This document shows positions 37,496-46,979 of a stretch of DNA of 64,000 bases, piece by piece. Each line of letters begins with the position of its first letter. The stretch's first letter is position 1. This stretch comes from Mangrovimonas sp. TPBH4 (GTDB taxonomy: Bacteria > Bacteroidota > Bacteroidia > Flavobacteriales > Flavobacteriaceae), in assembly GCF_001280505.1 (NCBI RefSeq), contig NZ_LBIO01000039.1, positions 120,326 to 184,325 of the forward strand, in the 5' to 3' direction. The position numbers and the translations under genes were made by a program. The notes under the pieces are model-generated. The model searched no databases. It worked only from the letters and a program-made list of their open reading frames with translations, and was not told the origin of the DNA.

Positions 37496-37503
37496 TAAGT
37501 TTG
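37496..37503 (+). promoter_or_regulatory. -7-like element before lptB
   Basis: TAAGTTTG is an exact TAnnTTTG match, 33 bp before the GTG start of lptB. No clear -33 element is seen. Confidence 0.35.
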
Positions 37504-37536
37504 CCTTCATAGAAGGAATGAAGAAAAAATAAGCCT

Positions 37537-38277
37537 GTGAAATTAAGAGCCGAACATTTAATGAAGTCCTATAGTGGACGTAAGGTTGTAAAAGATGTTT
37601 CCTTGGAAGTCAACCAAGGAGAAATTGTTGGATTATTGGGACCTAACGGTGCTGGTAAAACGACTTCCTTCTACATGATTGTTGGGCTTATCAAACCCAA
37701 TGGAGGTACTATTTACCTGGATAATACCGAAATTACCCATTATCCCATGTACAAAAGGGCCCAAAATGGGATTGGCTATTTGGCACAGGAAGCTTCTGTA
37801 TTCCGTAAGCTGAGTATTGAAGACAACATTTTAAGTGTGCTGCAATTGACCAAAATGAGCAAAAAAGAGCAATTGCACAAAATGGAATCGCTTATTGATG
37901 AATTCAGTTTGGGGCATATCCGTAAAAACCGTGGTGACCTATTGTCTGGAGGAGAACGCCGTCGTACGGAAATTGCAAGGGCCTTGGCTACAAACCCTAA
38001 TTTCATCTTATTGGATGAGCCTTTTGCAGGGGTGGATCCCGTAGCGGTAGAGGATATTCAGCGTATTGTGGCTCAATTGACCAAAAAGAACATCGGAATC
38101 CTCATTACAGACCATAACGTACAGGAAACCTTAGCCATTACAGACCGTACTTATTTAATGTTTGAAGGAAGTATCCTGAAAGCCGGAGAACCTGAAGAAC
38201 TAGCCGCCGATGAAATGGTGCGCAAAGTTTACTTGGGGCAAAACTTCGAGCTCCGTAAAAAGAAATTGCACTTTTAA
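37537..38277 (+). CDS. lptB: LPS export ABC transporter ATPase LptB
   Basis: 246 residues from GTG 37537. Walker [10 protein letters not shown] at 35-43, Q-loop [12 protein letters not shown], signature L-S-G-G-E-R-R-R, Walker [14 protein letters not shown], and H-loop T-D-H-N-V. The E-A-S-V-F-R-K-L-S block is the LptB hallmark. It powers LPS transport from the inner membrane with LptFG. The C-terminal tail is slightly longer than the E. coli protein. Confidence 0.95.
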   Translation: MKLRAEHLMKSYSGRKVVKDVSLEVNQGEIVGLLGPNGAGKTTSFYMIVGLIKPNGGTIYLDNTEITHYPMYKRAQNGIGYLAQEASVFRKLSIEDNILSVLQLTKMSKKEQLHKMESLIDEFSLGHIRKNRGDLLSGGERRRTEIARALATNPNFILLDEPFAGVDPVAVEDIQRIVAQLTKKNIGILITDHNVQETLAITDRTYLMFEGSILKAGEPEELAADEMVRKVYLGQNFELRKKKLHF

Positions 38278-38288
38278 GGACTTACTAT

Positions 38289-38373
38289 TTTGTCATTGAC
38301 TGCGAGGAATCTTCGATTTCAGAATGAAGTGGAACCTTTTGAAGAATCTAAATGCTTCATTCATCCCAATGAC
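38289..38373. repeat. Dispersed palindromic repeat
   Basis: Starts GTCATTGACTGCGAGGAATC and ends ATTCATCCCAATGAC, with imperfectly complementary arms, in the convergent gap between lptB and the DUF808 gene. Related to the copy at 32822-32917. Confidence 0.5.
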
Positions 38374-38388
38374 CAAAAACCTATTAGG

Positions 38389-39267
38389 TTACTTTTTCTT
38401 AACCAACTTCTTAATTACCAACACCACTGCAAGGACAAGGGCACCAATCACTAGCCCCATGACAAACTCGCGTATCAAACTTGGCCACGATTCCAAAATG
38501 TGATGCTCATGGAACCAAGGTATATTATGGGCAAAAATCCCTCCCGATACCATTAGCAAAGCTAAGGTCCCAATGATAGAAAGGCCTTTAACAACAAAGG
38601 GTAAAGCTCTTACCAAACCACGTCCCAAATGATAAGTGACATTGGGCTCCCCCTCACTTAGGGAAATAAGTTTCAAGCCAAAATCGTCCATTCGTACAAT
38701 CAGGGCTACAATTCCATACACCCCTACCGTAGCAATAATGGCTACTACCGATACTACCGCAATTTGCACCATCAATTCAGATTCCATCACATTCCCTAAG
38801 GCAATGATGACAATTTCAATGGAAAGTATAAAATCCGTTAGGATCGCGGATTTCACCTTTTTTTTCTCCTTGGCCAATATGTCTTTTGGAGATTTAGCTG
38901 TTTCAGAATCCCCCGCTTCCTCATGATGGGCATGTGGCACAAAAAATTCATAAACCTTCTCAGCGCCCTCATAGGCCAGATACAAACCTCCCAATATCAA
39001 AATAATTGTAATGGCCACTGGCACAAAAGCACTAAGTAAAAAGGCAATGGGTAAAATGATCAACTTGTTCAAAAATGAACCTTTCATAATAGCCCATAAC
39101 ACCGGAAGTTCTCTAGATGATACAAATCCAGACGCCTTTTCAGCATTCACCGCCAAATCATCGCCCAAAATACCGGCAGTCTTTTTGGTGGTTATTTTAC
39201 TCATCACCACAACATCATCCATTAAGGCAGAAATATCATCCAATAAGGCGAAAAAACCTGAGGCCAT
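38389..39267 (-). CDS. DUF808 (YedI-like) inner membrane protein
   Basis: 292 residues. The N-terminal M-A-S-G-F-F-A-L-L-D-D-I-S-A-L-M-D-D block and G-I-L-G-D-D-L-A-V-N-A are the DUF808 signature, followed by about six or seven membrane helices and the I-L-T-D-F-I-L-S-I-E-I block. The function is unknown. It precedes pssA in the opposite reading sense of the PorV/Lnt pair; the gap to pssA on the same strand is 20 bp, so the two may be cotranscribed. Confidence 0.88.
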   Translation of the reverse strand: MASGFFALLDDISALMDDVVVMSKITTKKTAGILGDDLAVNAEKASGFVSSRELPVLWAIMKGSFLNKLIILPIAFLLSAFVPVAITIILILGGLYLAYEGAEKVYEFFVPHAHHEEAGDSETAKSPKDILAKEKKKVKSAILTDFILSIEIVIIALGNVMESELMVQIAVVSVVAIIATVGVYGIVALIVRMDDFGLKLISLSEGEPNVTYHLGRGLVRALPFVVKGLSIIGTLALLMVSGGIFAHNIPWFHEHHILESWPSLIREFVMGLVIGALVLAVVLVIKKLVKKK

Positions 39268-39287
39268 ACATGTAAATCTTTAAATAA

Positions 39288-40031
39288 TTAAGCGTTTTTG
39301 GTAAATACCGATAGTATAATATATAAGGCAATTACAATTGGAATTGCCATAAACTGAAGTAACAATAACAACACTAGGCTAATCAGTAAAAAACTATAGC
39401 GCACCTTGTTGGCTTGAAAGCTCCAATCCTTAGCTTTCAAAGCGAACAATCTCACAGACGAATTGAGGATATAGCAGCTAAATACAGAAAACACCACCAA
39501 AAACCATGGATTGAGAATTAACTGTGTAAGCCACGCCGTACTTTGAAACTCCAAAATGAGGGGCAAGGATAAAACTAACAGCGCATTGGCTGGTGTTGGC
39601 AAGCCCTTAAAGGCGGTTTGCTGTTCCGTATCTATGTTGAATTTCGCCAAGCGGTAGGCAGACCCTAAAGTCACCAATAATCCAACCAAGGCCAATGGCT
39701 GAAAGGCAACACCATTAAAATCTATCAAGGTATTCCATTCAGTAGACTGCTCTGCATCCAATGACATGGTCAATAATTTAAACATTACCAAGCCTGGCAC
39801 CAAACCACTGGTCACCATATCGGCCAAGGAATCCAACTGAAGCCCCAATTCACTGCTCACTTCTAATTTGCGGGCTATAAATCCATCGAAAAAATCGAAG
39901 AAAATTCCCAAAAACACACAGAAAGCGCCAGCCACAAAATTACCATATACCACAAAGAGCACACCAACGCAACCGCTAAACAAATTCATCAAAGTAAATA
40001 AATTGGGGATGTGCCGCTTCATACGTTTCAT
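39288..40031 (-). CDS. pssA: CDP-diacylglycerol--serine O-phosphatidyltransferase
   Basis: A 247-residue membrane protein with the CDP-alcohol phosphatidyltransferase motif D49-G50-x2-A53-R54-x8-G63-x3-D67-x3-D71 complete. The N-terminus R-H-I-P-N-L-F-T-L-M-N-L-F-S-G is the PssA type-II signature. About seven or eight helices. It makes phosphatidylserine, the precursor of phosphatidylethanolamine. The gene is divergent from the PorV-like gene across 188 to 215 bp. Confidence 0.92.
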   Translation of the reverse strand: MKRMKRHIPNLFTLMNLFSGCVGVLFVVYGNFVAGAFCVFLGIFFDFFDGFIARKLEVSSELGLQLDSLADMVTSGLVPGLVMFKLLTMSLDAEQSTEWNTLIDFNGVAFQPLALVGLLVTLGSAYRLAKFNIDTEQQTAFKGLPTPANALLVLSLPLILEFQSTAWLTQLILNPWFLVVFSVFSCYILNSSVRLFALKAKDWSFQANKVRYSFLLISLVLLLLLQFMAIPIVIALYIILSVFTKNA

Positions 40032-40246
40032 TAGTTTTGTGTAAAAATAGAAACTATTTTGGAATGTTTATAAGGAAAATCGCCACAGGCAACTTTTTTG
40101 CACTCCATATCACCTCCCTAACAACAGGGTTTAAAAACCCAAACACAAAAAGAAAGTTACTTCATACAATCAGTATACAATAAGTGAACATATTTGTTGT
40201 TTAATAGGTTAAAAATATTGTGCATCTTTGTAAAAATTTTTTGCTG

Positions 40247-41317
40247 TTGAAAAACTATATCGGGCTTCTTTTTATGTTGGTTTCCTTGGGAACCCTTGGG
40301 CAAACCGCTAGAAAATACTCCAACGAATTTATGAACATAGGGGTGGACGCCGCAGCTTTGGGAATGAGCAATACAGTGGTGTCCCTAACCGCCGATGTAA
40401 ATTCCGGCTATTGGAACCCAGCAGGATTAACCGCTCTGGAAGACAACCAATTGGCCCTGATGCACTCCAGTTATTTTGCCAATATTGCCAATTACAATTA
40501 TATGGCCTTTGCCATGCCACTCGACACCGAAAGTGCTGTTGGCATCTCTCTCATTCGCTTTGGGGTTGACGATATTTTGGATACAACCCAATTAATAGAC
40601 GACCAAGGAAACATTAATTACGATCGTATCAAACGTTTTTCTACGGCGGATTATGGTTTGACTTTCTCCTATGCCCGTAATCTCAAACTTCAAGGCTTCA
40701 GTTATGGAATTAATGCCAAGGTCATCCGACGCATCATAGGTGATTTTGCCTCTTCCTGGGGGTTTGGACTTGATGCTGGGCTCCAGTTTCAAACAGACAA
40801 AGATTGGAAATTTGGAATCATGGCACGCGACATTACCACCACTTATAATGCTTGGGCTATTGACGAGGATAAGTTCAATGATATAAGCGATGCTGTGGAA
40901 GGGCAAAACCAAAGCCTTCCGGAAAAAACCGAAATCACAATCCCAAAACTTCAGTTGGGCCTTTCCAAAAAGTTCATTTTTCACTACGACTATTCATTGG
41001 TGACGGCTTTGGACCTTAATGTCCGTTTTGCGGAAAACAACGATATTATTTCTACCTCCTTTGCCAGCATCAACCCTGCTTTTGGATTTGAATTTGGCTA
41101 TACCGATTTGGTGTTTCTAAGGGGAGGCCTCGGGAATTTTCAAAACGAAACCCAGTTTGACGATTCCCAAACTACGACATTTCAACCCAATTTTGGGGTA
41201 GGTTTCAAATACCGAGGCATACAAATAGATTATGCTTTTACCGATATTGGCGACCAAAGTGCTGCCCTATATTCCAATGTATTTTCCCTGAAACTCGATT
41301 TTAGTATCTTTAGATAG
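40247..41317 (+). CDS. PorV/PorQ-family outer membrane beta-barrel protein
   Basis: About 356 residues if started at TTG 40247, which gives a compact signal peptide (K-N-Y-I-G-L-L-F-M...L-G-Q). The frame also has a GTG at 40220, but a -7-like element (CATCTTTG, 40223-40230) overlaps it, so the later start is preferred. The mature protein begins A-R-K-Y-S-N-E-F-M-N-I-G-V-D-A-A-A-L-G-M-S, the PorV/PorQ N-terminal block, and ends in the barrel strand F-S-L-K-L-D-F-S-I-F. It is related to type IX secretion components, but the exact role is unknown. Confidence 0.85.
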   Translation: MKNYIGLLFMLVSLGTLGQTARKYSNEFMNIGVDAAALGMSNTVVSLTADVNSGYWNPAGLTALEDNQLALMHSSYFANIANYNYMAFAMPLDTESAVGISLIRFGVDDILDTTQLIDDQGNINYDRIKRFSTADYGLTFSYARNLKLQGFSYGINAKVIRRIIGDFASSWGFGLDAGLQFQTDKDWKFGIMARDITTTYNAWAIDEDKFNDISDAVEGQNQSLPEKTEITIPKLQLGLSKKFIFHYDYSLVTALDLNVRFAENNDIISTSFASINPAFGFEFGYTDLVFLRGGLGNFQNETQFDDSQTTTFQPNFGVGFKYRGIQIDYAFTDIGDQSAALYSNVFSLKLDFSIFR

Positions 41318-42900
41318 TGCAAAAACCAATTCTTGCCATAAGTTCCGGATTATTATTGGCCCTCTCATGGCCTACCTATGGCATGCCCCTTTTATTGTTT
41401 GTGGCCTTTGTACCTTTATTGGTATTGGAGCAGTCCCTAAGGAAATCTTCCACTAAGGCAAAACGCCTAAAATTGATGGGATACGCCTACCTAGCCTTTG
41501 TTATTTGGAATTTCATCACCACGAATTGGTTGCGTTTTGCGGATGTATTTGGGGCCAGTTTTGCCATTTTGGTCAATTCCCTATTAATGACCTTTGTCAT
41601 CCTCCTCTACCATACCATCGCAAAACGCAGTTCCCAGAATAAAGCCCTTCTATTTTTGGTAACCTTATGGATCTGTTTTGAAAAATTACATTTAGGCTGG
41701 GAATTCTCTTGGCCTTGGCTAAATCTTGGTAACGCCTTTTCTGATCACCCTTCTTGGATCCAGTGGTACGAATATACAGGGACCTTTGGGGGCACCCTTT
41801 GGGTATGGCTGGGCAACCTCATTGCCTTTAAAGGCTATTTGGCCTATCAAGAAAAAGGTAGAAAACCCCTTAAAAAATCTGCAATAAGACTGGCTACACT
41901 CATCCTTTTACCAATTGGAATATCTCTCGTTCGCTACTTTATCTTTTCATATGAAGGAACTCCTGTTGAAGTAATGGCTCTCCAGCCCAACATCGACCCT
42001 TACAGTGAAAAATACCATACCGCCAACGACAGTATTGCTCAATTACTATTAAAATTGACCGATGAAAACATTACAGACAAGACGACTTTGATATTGGCTC
42101 CAGAAACCGTATTTGCTGACAATGTGCGTTTAAAGCAGTTTCCAAATGCTCGTTTTAAATCCTTCATGGATGGGTATATAAACCAGCATCCCAAGGTCAA
42201 TTTTTTAACGGGTATTTCTTTTATTGATGTCTTCGGAAATCCTGCCAAAGTGCGCTCTGAAACCAACCAATTGAGGGACGATCTTTGGTATGACGACTAT
42301 AACTCAGCCATCATGCTAAACGCGTCAGATAGCGTACAGTTTTATAATAAATCCAAACTGGTTGTTGGGATTGAAAACTTTCCCTACCAGGAAATCCTAA
42401 AACCCTTGATTGGGGATGTCATGATTGATTTGGGAGGAACCGTAGCCATGAAAACCACCCAAAAGGAACGCTCGGTATTCACTACCTCTGATGGTATAAC
42501 CAAGGCTGCCCCTATCATTTGCTACGAATCGGTATATGGTGAATTTGTCACAGGCTACGTCCGTAACGGCGCCAACCTTTTGGCCATCATTACCAACGAT
42601 GCTTGGTGGGGAGAAACCCAAGGTCACAAACAGCATTTAAGCTATGCCCGCCTTCGCGCCATCGAAACACGCCGCCCAATTGTACGTAGTGCCAATACAG
42701 GGATTTCGGCCATCATAAATGCCAAAGGAGATCTTGAGGCCACCTTGCCTTACAATACACAAGGTGCCCTAACAGGAACTATCCATACAAATAGCAAACA
42801 GACCTTTTACACCAAAGCAGGCGATTATATTGCCCGTATCAGTTTATTTGTGATGCTAGGACTTTTCCTCATTACTATGTTTAGAAGACCTAGATTATAG
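41317..42900 (+). CDS. lnt: Apolipoprotein N-acyltransferase
   Basis: 527 residues from GTG 41317, overlapping the previous stop by one base (TAGTG). About six N-terminal helices are followed by a nitrilase-type domain with the Glu in A-P-E-T-V-F-A-D-N (near 263), Lys in Y-N-K-S-K-L-V-V-G (near 346) and Cys in I-I-C-Y-E-S-V-Y-G (near 402), the expected catalytic triad. It acylates the N-terminal cysteine of lipoproteins in the inner membrane, fitting the many lipoproteins encoded in the window. Confidence 0.95.
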   Translation: MQKPILAISSGLLLALSWPTYGMPLLLFVAFVPLLVLEQSLRKSSTKAKRLKLMGYAYLAFVIWNFITTNWLRFADVFGASFAILVNSLLMTFVILLYHTIAKRSSQNKALLFLVTLWICFEKLHLGWEFSWPWLNLGNAFSDHPSWIQWYEYTGTFGGTLWVWLGNLIAFKGYLAYQEKGRKPLKKSAIRLATLILLPIGISLVRYFIFSYEGTPVEVMALQPNIDPYSEKYHTANDSIAQLLLKLTDENITDKTTLILAPETVFADNVRLKQFPNARFKSFMDGYINQHPKVNFLTGISFIDVFGNPAKVRSETNQLRDDLWYDDYNSAIMLNASDSVQFYNKSKLVVGIENFPYQEILKPLIGDVMIDLGGTVAMKTTQKERSVFTTSDGITKAAPIICYESVYGEFVTGYVRNGANLLAIITNDAWWGETQGHKQHLSYARLRAIETRRPIVRSANTGISAIINAKGDLEATLPYNTQGALTGTIHTNSKQTFYTKAGDYIARISLFVMLGLFLITMFRRPRL

Positions 42901-43161
42901 AAGGCTATCTAAAGGGTGGGTAAACTTAAATGTTAAGCAGTACAAGTTTTCAAACACTTCTACAAAACTACGGCATCCTGAGAAAGCCCATCCTGAATAA
43001 AGTATAAGGATAGAAGGACTCACTATGTCATGCTGAGCAAGCCTGTCCTGAGCATCGTCGAAGGGTCGAAGGGCACAACTCACTTAAGTCTTAACTCTTT
43101 TTCTTTGCTCTTTGTTCTCAAATTATGCATTCTCAATTCTTTATCCTCAATTCTTCATTCA
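42901..43161. repeat. Gap with dispersed CCTGAGC-type repeats
   Basis: No gene. Contains GTCATGCTGAGCAAGCC...CGAAGGGTCGAAGGGC (43027-43074), a degenerate copy before it (from about 42972), and an AT-rich stretch of TTCTTTGCTCTTTGTTC-like sequence (43095-43160) that recurs at 48.15-48.29 and 49.98-50.40 kb. Confidence 0.6.
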
Positions 43162-44562
43162 TTACTGCCCCCTATAATACACTATCGTACTCAAGGTTTT
43201 CAGGATAATATTTAAATCCAAGAAGAAACTGCGGTGTTTGATATAGTAAAGATCATACTGCAGCTTGGTCAAACTATCGTCAATAGTAGCCCCATAGCGA
43301 TAATTAATTTGCGCCCATCCGGTCAGTCCCGGTCTAATCACATGACGCGTTTCATAAAAAGGAATTACTTGCGATAGTTCATTTACGAAATAAGGACGCT
43401 CCGGACGGGGACCAATAATACTCATATCGCCTTTCAGAACATTGTAGAACTGAGGAAACTCATCAATACGGGACCGCCTTAAAAATCGGCCAAACTTAGT
43501 AATACGGGAATCATTCTTGACTGCCCATTTGGCCCCACAATTGCGCTCGGCATCTACGACCATACTTCGTAATTTAACAATATGAAAGGGCACTCCATTC
43601 TTACCAACCCGTTCTTGTTTATAAAATAAGGGACCGCGATTCCCAAGAGCATTACCTAAAAGAACAAATGGCAAAAAACAGACCCCTATCAAAAGTCCCA
43701 AAGAGGCAAACACCATATCAAAACTGCGGTGAAAAAAGAGATAGAGAGCGTTTTGATTACTGCGGCTAAAGGGAAAATACTTATAAAAATCCTTACCTAT
43801 AAATTGAATGGGCACCCTATGGGTCACCTCTTCATATACCTGGGTATATTCCCGTATGGTAAATCCACGTTCCAAAAGCATCATCAAATCATGATAAATC
43901 TCGGGCATAATGGTTTCCGCATTAAAGCTGGCCACCAAAACCTCCGATACCCGTTCCTCAATAATCACGGGAATCAACTCCTCCGAACGGTACTCTTTTA
44001 ATCCCTTAAACTTAACCGGAGCCTCAGCTTCAGCCTCACAGTTGATAAACCCGATAATACGGTAGTTAGGATCAGAATCCTTCAGGGGGCGGACAATATT
44101 TTCCATATTGGAAATTTCCCCTACCAACAGCACCTTCTTATTAAATCTAGGAGAGGACACAAAAGTGGTATAGGCCACACGCCATAAAAAAATGCCCACA
44201 ATCAAGGCAACATAAAAATAAACAATCTGAAGACGCTTTTCTGGAAGAAAAGGTGTAATGAAAGGCGTCAGCAAATAAAACAACACCACGGTGGAAGCAG
44301 TCAATACCACATTTCGGAAGGTCGTATCCAATTTACTCGATTTATGCAAATCATAAATCTCGAAAACCGTCCCAAACACCATAATGTAAAGGCCCAACAC
44401 CACCAAAGGCACCGTATGCTCCTGATCTATGGTAAGATATCCAAATCCAAAGCCATATTCCAACACACAGAGTCCTAACAGAACCATACCCAAATCCATT
44501 AAACGCAGCAATACCTTACGTTCTGAAATCTCAAAATGTATATCCTTGGTTGGCCCTCCCAT
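43162..44562 (-). CDS. Polyprenyl glycosyl-1-phosphate transferase (WcaJ/WbaP-type initiating enzyme)
   Basis: 466 residues. Four N-terminal helices and a CoA-binding-like middle domain (K-V-L-L-V-G-E-I near 143) are followed by the bacterial sugar transferase domain from about 280: F-D-M-V-F-A-S-L-G-L, F-Y-K-Q-E-R-V-G-K-N-G, F-H-I-V-K-L-R-S-M, R-R-S-R-I-D-E-F-P-Q-F-Y-N-V-L-K-G-D-M-S-I-I-G-P-R-P-E-R, R-P-G-L-T-G-W-A-Q-I. It puts the first sugar phosphate on undecaprenyl phosphate. It is the last gene of the minus-strand polysaccharide cluster. Confidence 0.94.
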   Translation of the reverse strand: MGGPTKDIHFEISERKVLLRLMDLGMVLLGLCVLEYGFGFGYLTIDQEHTVPLVVLGLYIMVFGTVFEIYDLHKSSKLDTTFRNVVLTASTVVLFYLLTPFITPFLPEKRLQIVYFYVALIVGIFLWRVAYTTFVSSPRFNKKVLLVGEISNMENIVRPLKDSDPNYRIIGFINCEAEAEAPVKFKGLKEYRSEELIPVIIEERVSEVLVASFNAETIMPEIYHDLMMLLERGFTIREYTQVYEEVTHRVPIQFIGKDFYKYFPFSRSNQNALYLFFHRSFDMVFASLGLLIGVCFLPFVLLGNALGNRGPLFYKQERVGKNGVPFHIVKLRSMVVDAERNCGAKWAVKNDSRITKFGRFLRRSRIDEFPQFYNVLKGDMSIIGPRPERPYFVNELSQVIPFYETRHVIRPGLTGWAQINYRYGATIDDSLTKLQYDLYYIKHRSFFLDLNIILKTLSTIVYYRGQ

Positions 44563-44618
44563 GTGTTAGTTGGAATTTTGCCGTAAATATATAAAGATAT
44601 TTAACAGAAAGGCGCGTC

Positions 44619-45632
44619 TTAGGGATGTAATACGGCATTCCATCGTTGTTTGACCAGTTCCCAGTCAAATTCGGCTACGACAGTACGGGCATTATGGATC
44701 AAATGCTCCCGAAGTTCCACATCTCCATAGACCTTTTCTATAGCTTCCACCATAGTCTGTACATTATTTGGTGGCACTAACAGACCATTCTCTCCATCGG
44801 TAATCAAATAAGGCATGCCCCCTACATTGGTACTCACCACAGGTAAACCCAAGGCCATCGCTTCAATGACACTCACAGGGGTATTGTCAAAATTAGTCGT
44901 ATTGATAAAAATATTATACTCCTTGGCCAATTGGGTCCATTCAGCCTTACTCAGCTTCCCCGTAAACCGCACCGAAACATTCAAATCCTCTGCCAAAGCC
45001 CGAACCTCTTCCAAACTCCCATCACTATCAGGTCCCACCATACAAAGCGAAGCATCATACCCCTTTTGTTGTAAAGCACATACTACCCTAACTGCCATTT
45101 GGGGATTGTAAATTTTTGAAAAAGATCGTACCCATAACAAACGGATACTTTCGTAAGGCCTCTTTACTAATGGATAATGGCGCAACTCAATACTGTTGGG
45201 AATATGCACTACATTGGCATAGCCATGCTTTGCAAAAGCATCCTTTAAATATTTGGAAGGAGACACATTATATTGGGCGTGTTTAAAAATTAGAGCGCAC
45301 AATTTTGGATGACTGACCAAACGGGCAGGCAGATTCCCCCCGTTCAAACTAGTAATATAGGGCAACCTTAAAACCCGGCATAGCTGACTCACCAAAAAGG
45401 CGTAATAAAAATTGCTCGTACTATAGGTATCAATAAGCACTATATCAGTAGACTTGGAATAACGCATACAATGATAAAACATATCCAACAAACGCAGCAA
45501 TTTGTTGTTATAGGACGAAGCATAACGCAATTCATAGCCTTCTGCTTCCAACAATGCCCCTAGCACCTGTATAGACGAAAGGTTACTGTATTTGTTGTTT
45601 AAGTTGTTTCCTATATACAGGACGTTTCTCAT
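44619..45632 (-). CDS. GT4-type glycosyltransferase
   Basis: 337 residues with a GT-B fold. The C-terminal half has the GT4 block F-I-N-T-T-N-F-D-N-T-P-V-S-V-I-E-A-M-A-L-G-L-P-V-V-S-T-N-V-G-G, with E-x7-like spacing around V-S-V-I-E. The start MRNVLYIGNN gives the first Rossmann strand, so the 50-bp overlap with the end of the upstream O-antigen ligase-like gene appears real. Donor and acceptor are unknown. Confidence 0.9.
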   Translation of the reverse strand: MRNVLYIGNNLNNKYSNLSSIQVLGALLEAEGYELRYASSYNNKLLRLLDMFYHCMRYSKSTDIVLIDTYSTSNFYYAFLVSQLCRVLRLPYITSLNGGNLPARLVSHPKLCALIFKHAQYNVSPSKYLKDAFAKHGYANVVHIPNSIELRHYPLVKRPYESIRLLWVRSFSKIYNPQMAVRVVCALQQKGYDASLCMVGPDSDGSLEEVRALAEDLNVSVRFTGKLSKAEWTQLAKEYNIFINTTNFDNTPVSVIEAMALGLPVVSTNVGGMPYLITDGENGLLVPPNNVQTMVEAIEKVYGDVELREHLIHNARTVVAEFDWELVKQRWNAVLHP

Positions 45633-46953
45633 ATCTCACATTTAAAAGGCTCAGGGCATAGATAAAGGATGGAGCAGCGATACGCATCCCTGAATGGTTG
45701 ATGGTCGCAAACCAAAAGCATAAAAAGGCCCAAAAAAACAAGTTGTTTTGGTGTTTCCCCCGGTAGGCTATGGGGGTGAAGATTAAAATGATTAATACTA
45801 AAACCCCAAAAAAACCATGCTCGGCCAACAAACGTCCCACCTCATTATGGGAGGGCAAATGGTGACCGGTTTCTTCCACACGCTTATTTTTGGTCCTACT
45901 GGCACCAATCCCTAAAAACGGACTCTCCAAAAAGCCATCCACTTCCTCCCTAAACAAATCGACACGTCCCGTAGTAACATCTTCCTTTTCCCTTCCCTGG
46001 GCATCCTGATTGGCATAACGTTTATCGATGAGTCCCAACGTTTGGGTAGAACTAATCACCCAAGTTACGGATACACCCATCACCAAAAGTAAAAAAGAGC
46101 CTATGATTTGGTTTTTCTGCTTCAAATTAGACCTAAAAAATAAGGTCCATAAAAAGGCACCAACAACAATAATAGCAGCGAAAATCCCACCCCGGCTAAA
46201 GGTAACAATGGCCCGAAACCCCATCGCTCCCAACAAGCCTACATTCAATAATTTTAACAGAAGATTGGGCGATTGTAAAAATAAACGCACCACCATGATA
46301 AACATCCCCAATCCCAAAACTGTGGCCACCTGATTAGGACCAAACCCACCAGACGCAGCAGAATTGGAAGCAGTGCCCGAAAGGGCATCTTTAATACTTG
46401 GGTTATACAAAAACAAATAGGTCGTAGTCGCCACCAATGGCAATAGCATATAGAGCAACATATCTAAGATCTGTTTATGGGATACTTTCCGGTCATAACA
46501 AAAAAGGGAAGCAATACCCAAACAAGCGGGACCACTCAATACAAAGGCCACATTGGTTCGAAAATTGGCATCAAAAGTCAAAGTAATGGAAGCAACAATA
46601 ATCGCAGGAACCAATAAAATCAAATACATAAAATAAGGGTAGCCCTTTCCTGAAACACCCTTATAAAACATCCCTATCAAGGCAAATAAAATTACCAAAT
46701 ACTTCGAAGCCTCATATGAAAGCCCTCCCTTGGTCATCCTAAAAAACACCTCGGCACCCACAAAATACGAACAGGCCAAAAAAACATGATACGAAGTATC
46801 CCTCCTTGGCCCCATAATGACCTGCCATAAAAAATAAACTAAAGCTCCAATAAAATATAACTTCGCAATTGGTTCATAAAGGAAGACCACGCCCCCCATA
46901 ACAATATGGAGCAAAATTTGTGTGATATATTTAGAAGAGCTATTACTGCGCAC
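45583..46953 (-). CDS. O-antigen ligase/Wzy-like polymerase membrane protein
   Basis: 456 residues, about 11 or 12 hydrophobic helices. A periplasmic loop near 330-395 carries F-R-E-E-V-D-G-F-L-E-S-P-F-L-G-I-G-A-S and H-H-L-P-S-H-N-E-V-G-R-L-L-A-E-H-G, the Wzy_C/O-antigen ligase signature with the H-N-x-x-x-x-x-x-x-E-x-G pattern. Such proteins either polymerise repeat units or ligate them to lipid A; within a cluster starting with a WcaJ-type enzyme, polymerase is more likely. Confidence 0.85.
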   Translation of the reverse strand: MRSNSSSKYITQILLHIVMGGVVFLYEPIAKLYFIGALVYFLWQVIMGPRRDTSYHVFLACSYFVGAEVFFRMTKGGLSYEASKYLVILFALIGMFYKGVSGKGYPYFMYLILLVPAIIVASITLTFDANFRTNVAFVLSGPACLGIASLFCYDRKVSHKQILDMLLYMLLPLVATTTYLFLYNPSIKDALSGTASNSAASGGFGPNQVATVLGLGMFIMVVRLFLQSPNLLLKLLNVGLLGAMGFRAIVTFSRGGIFAAIIVVGAFLWTLFFRSNLKQKNQIIGSFLLLVMGVSVTWVISSTQTLGLIDKRYANQDAQGREKEDVTTGRVDLFREEVDGFLESPFLGIGASRTKNKRVEETGHHLPSHNEVGRLLAEHGFFGVLVLIILIFTPIAYRGKHQNNLFFWAFLCFWFATINHSGMRIAAPSFIYALSLLNVRYEKRPVYRKQLKQQIQ

Positions 46954-46979
46954 GTACTTTGAATAAGGTCTAAAAATAG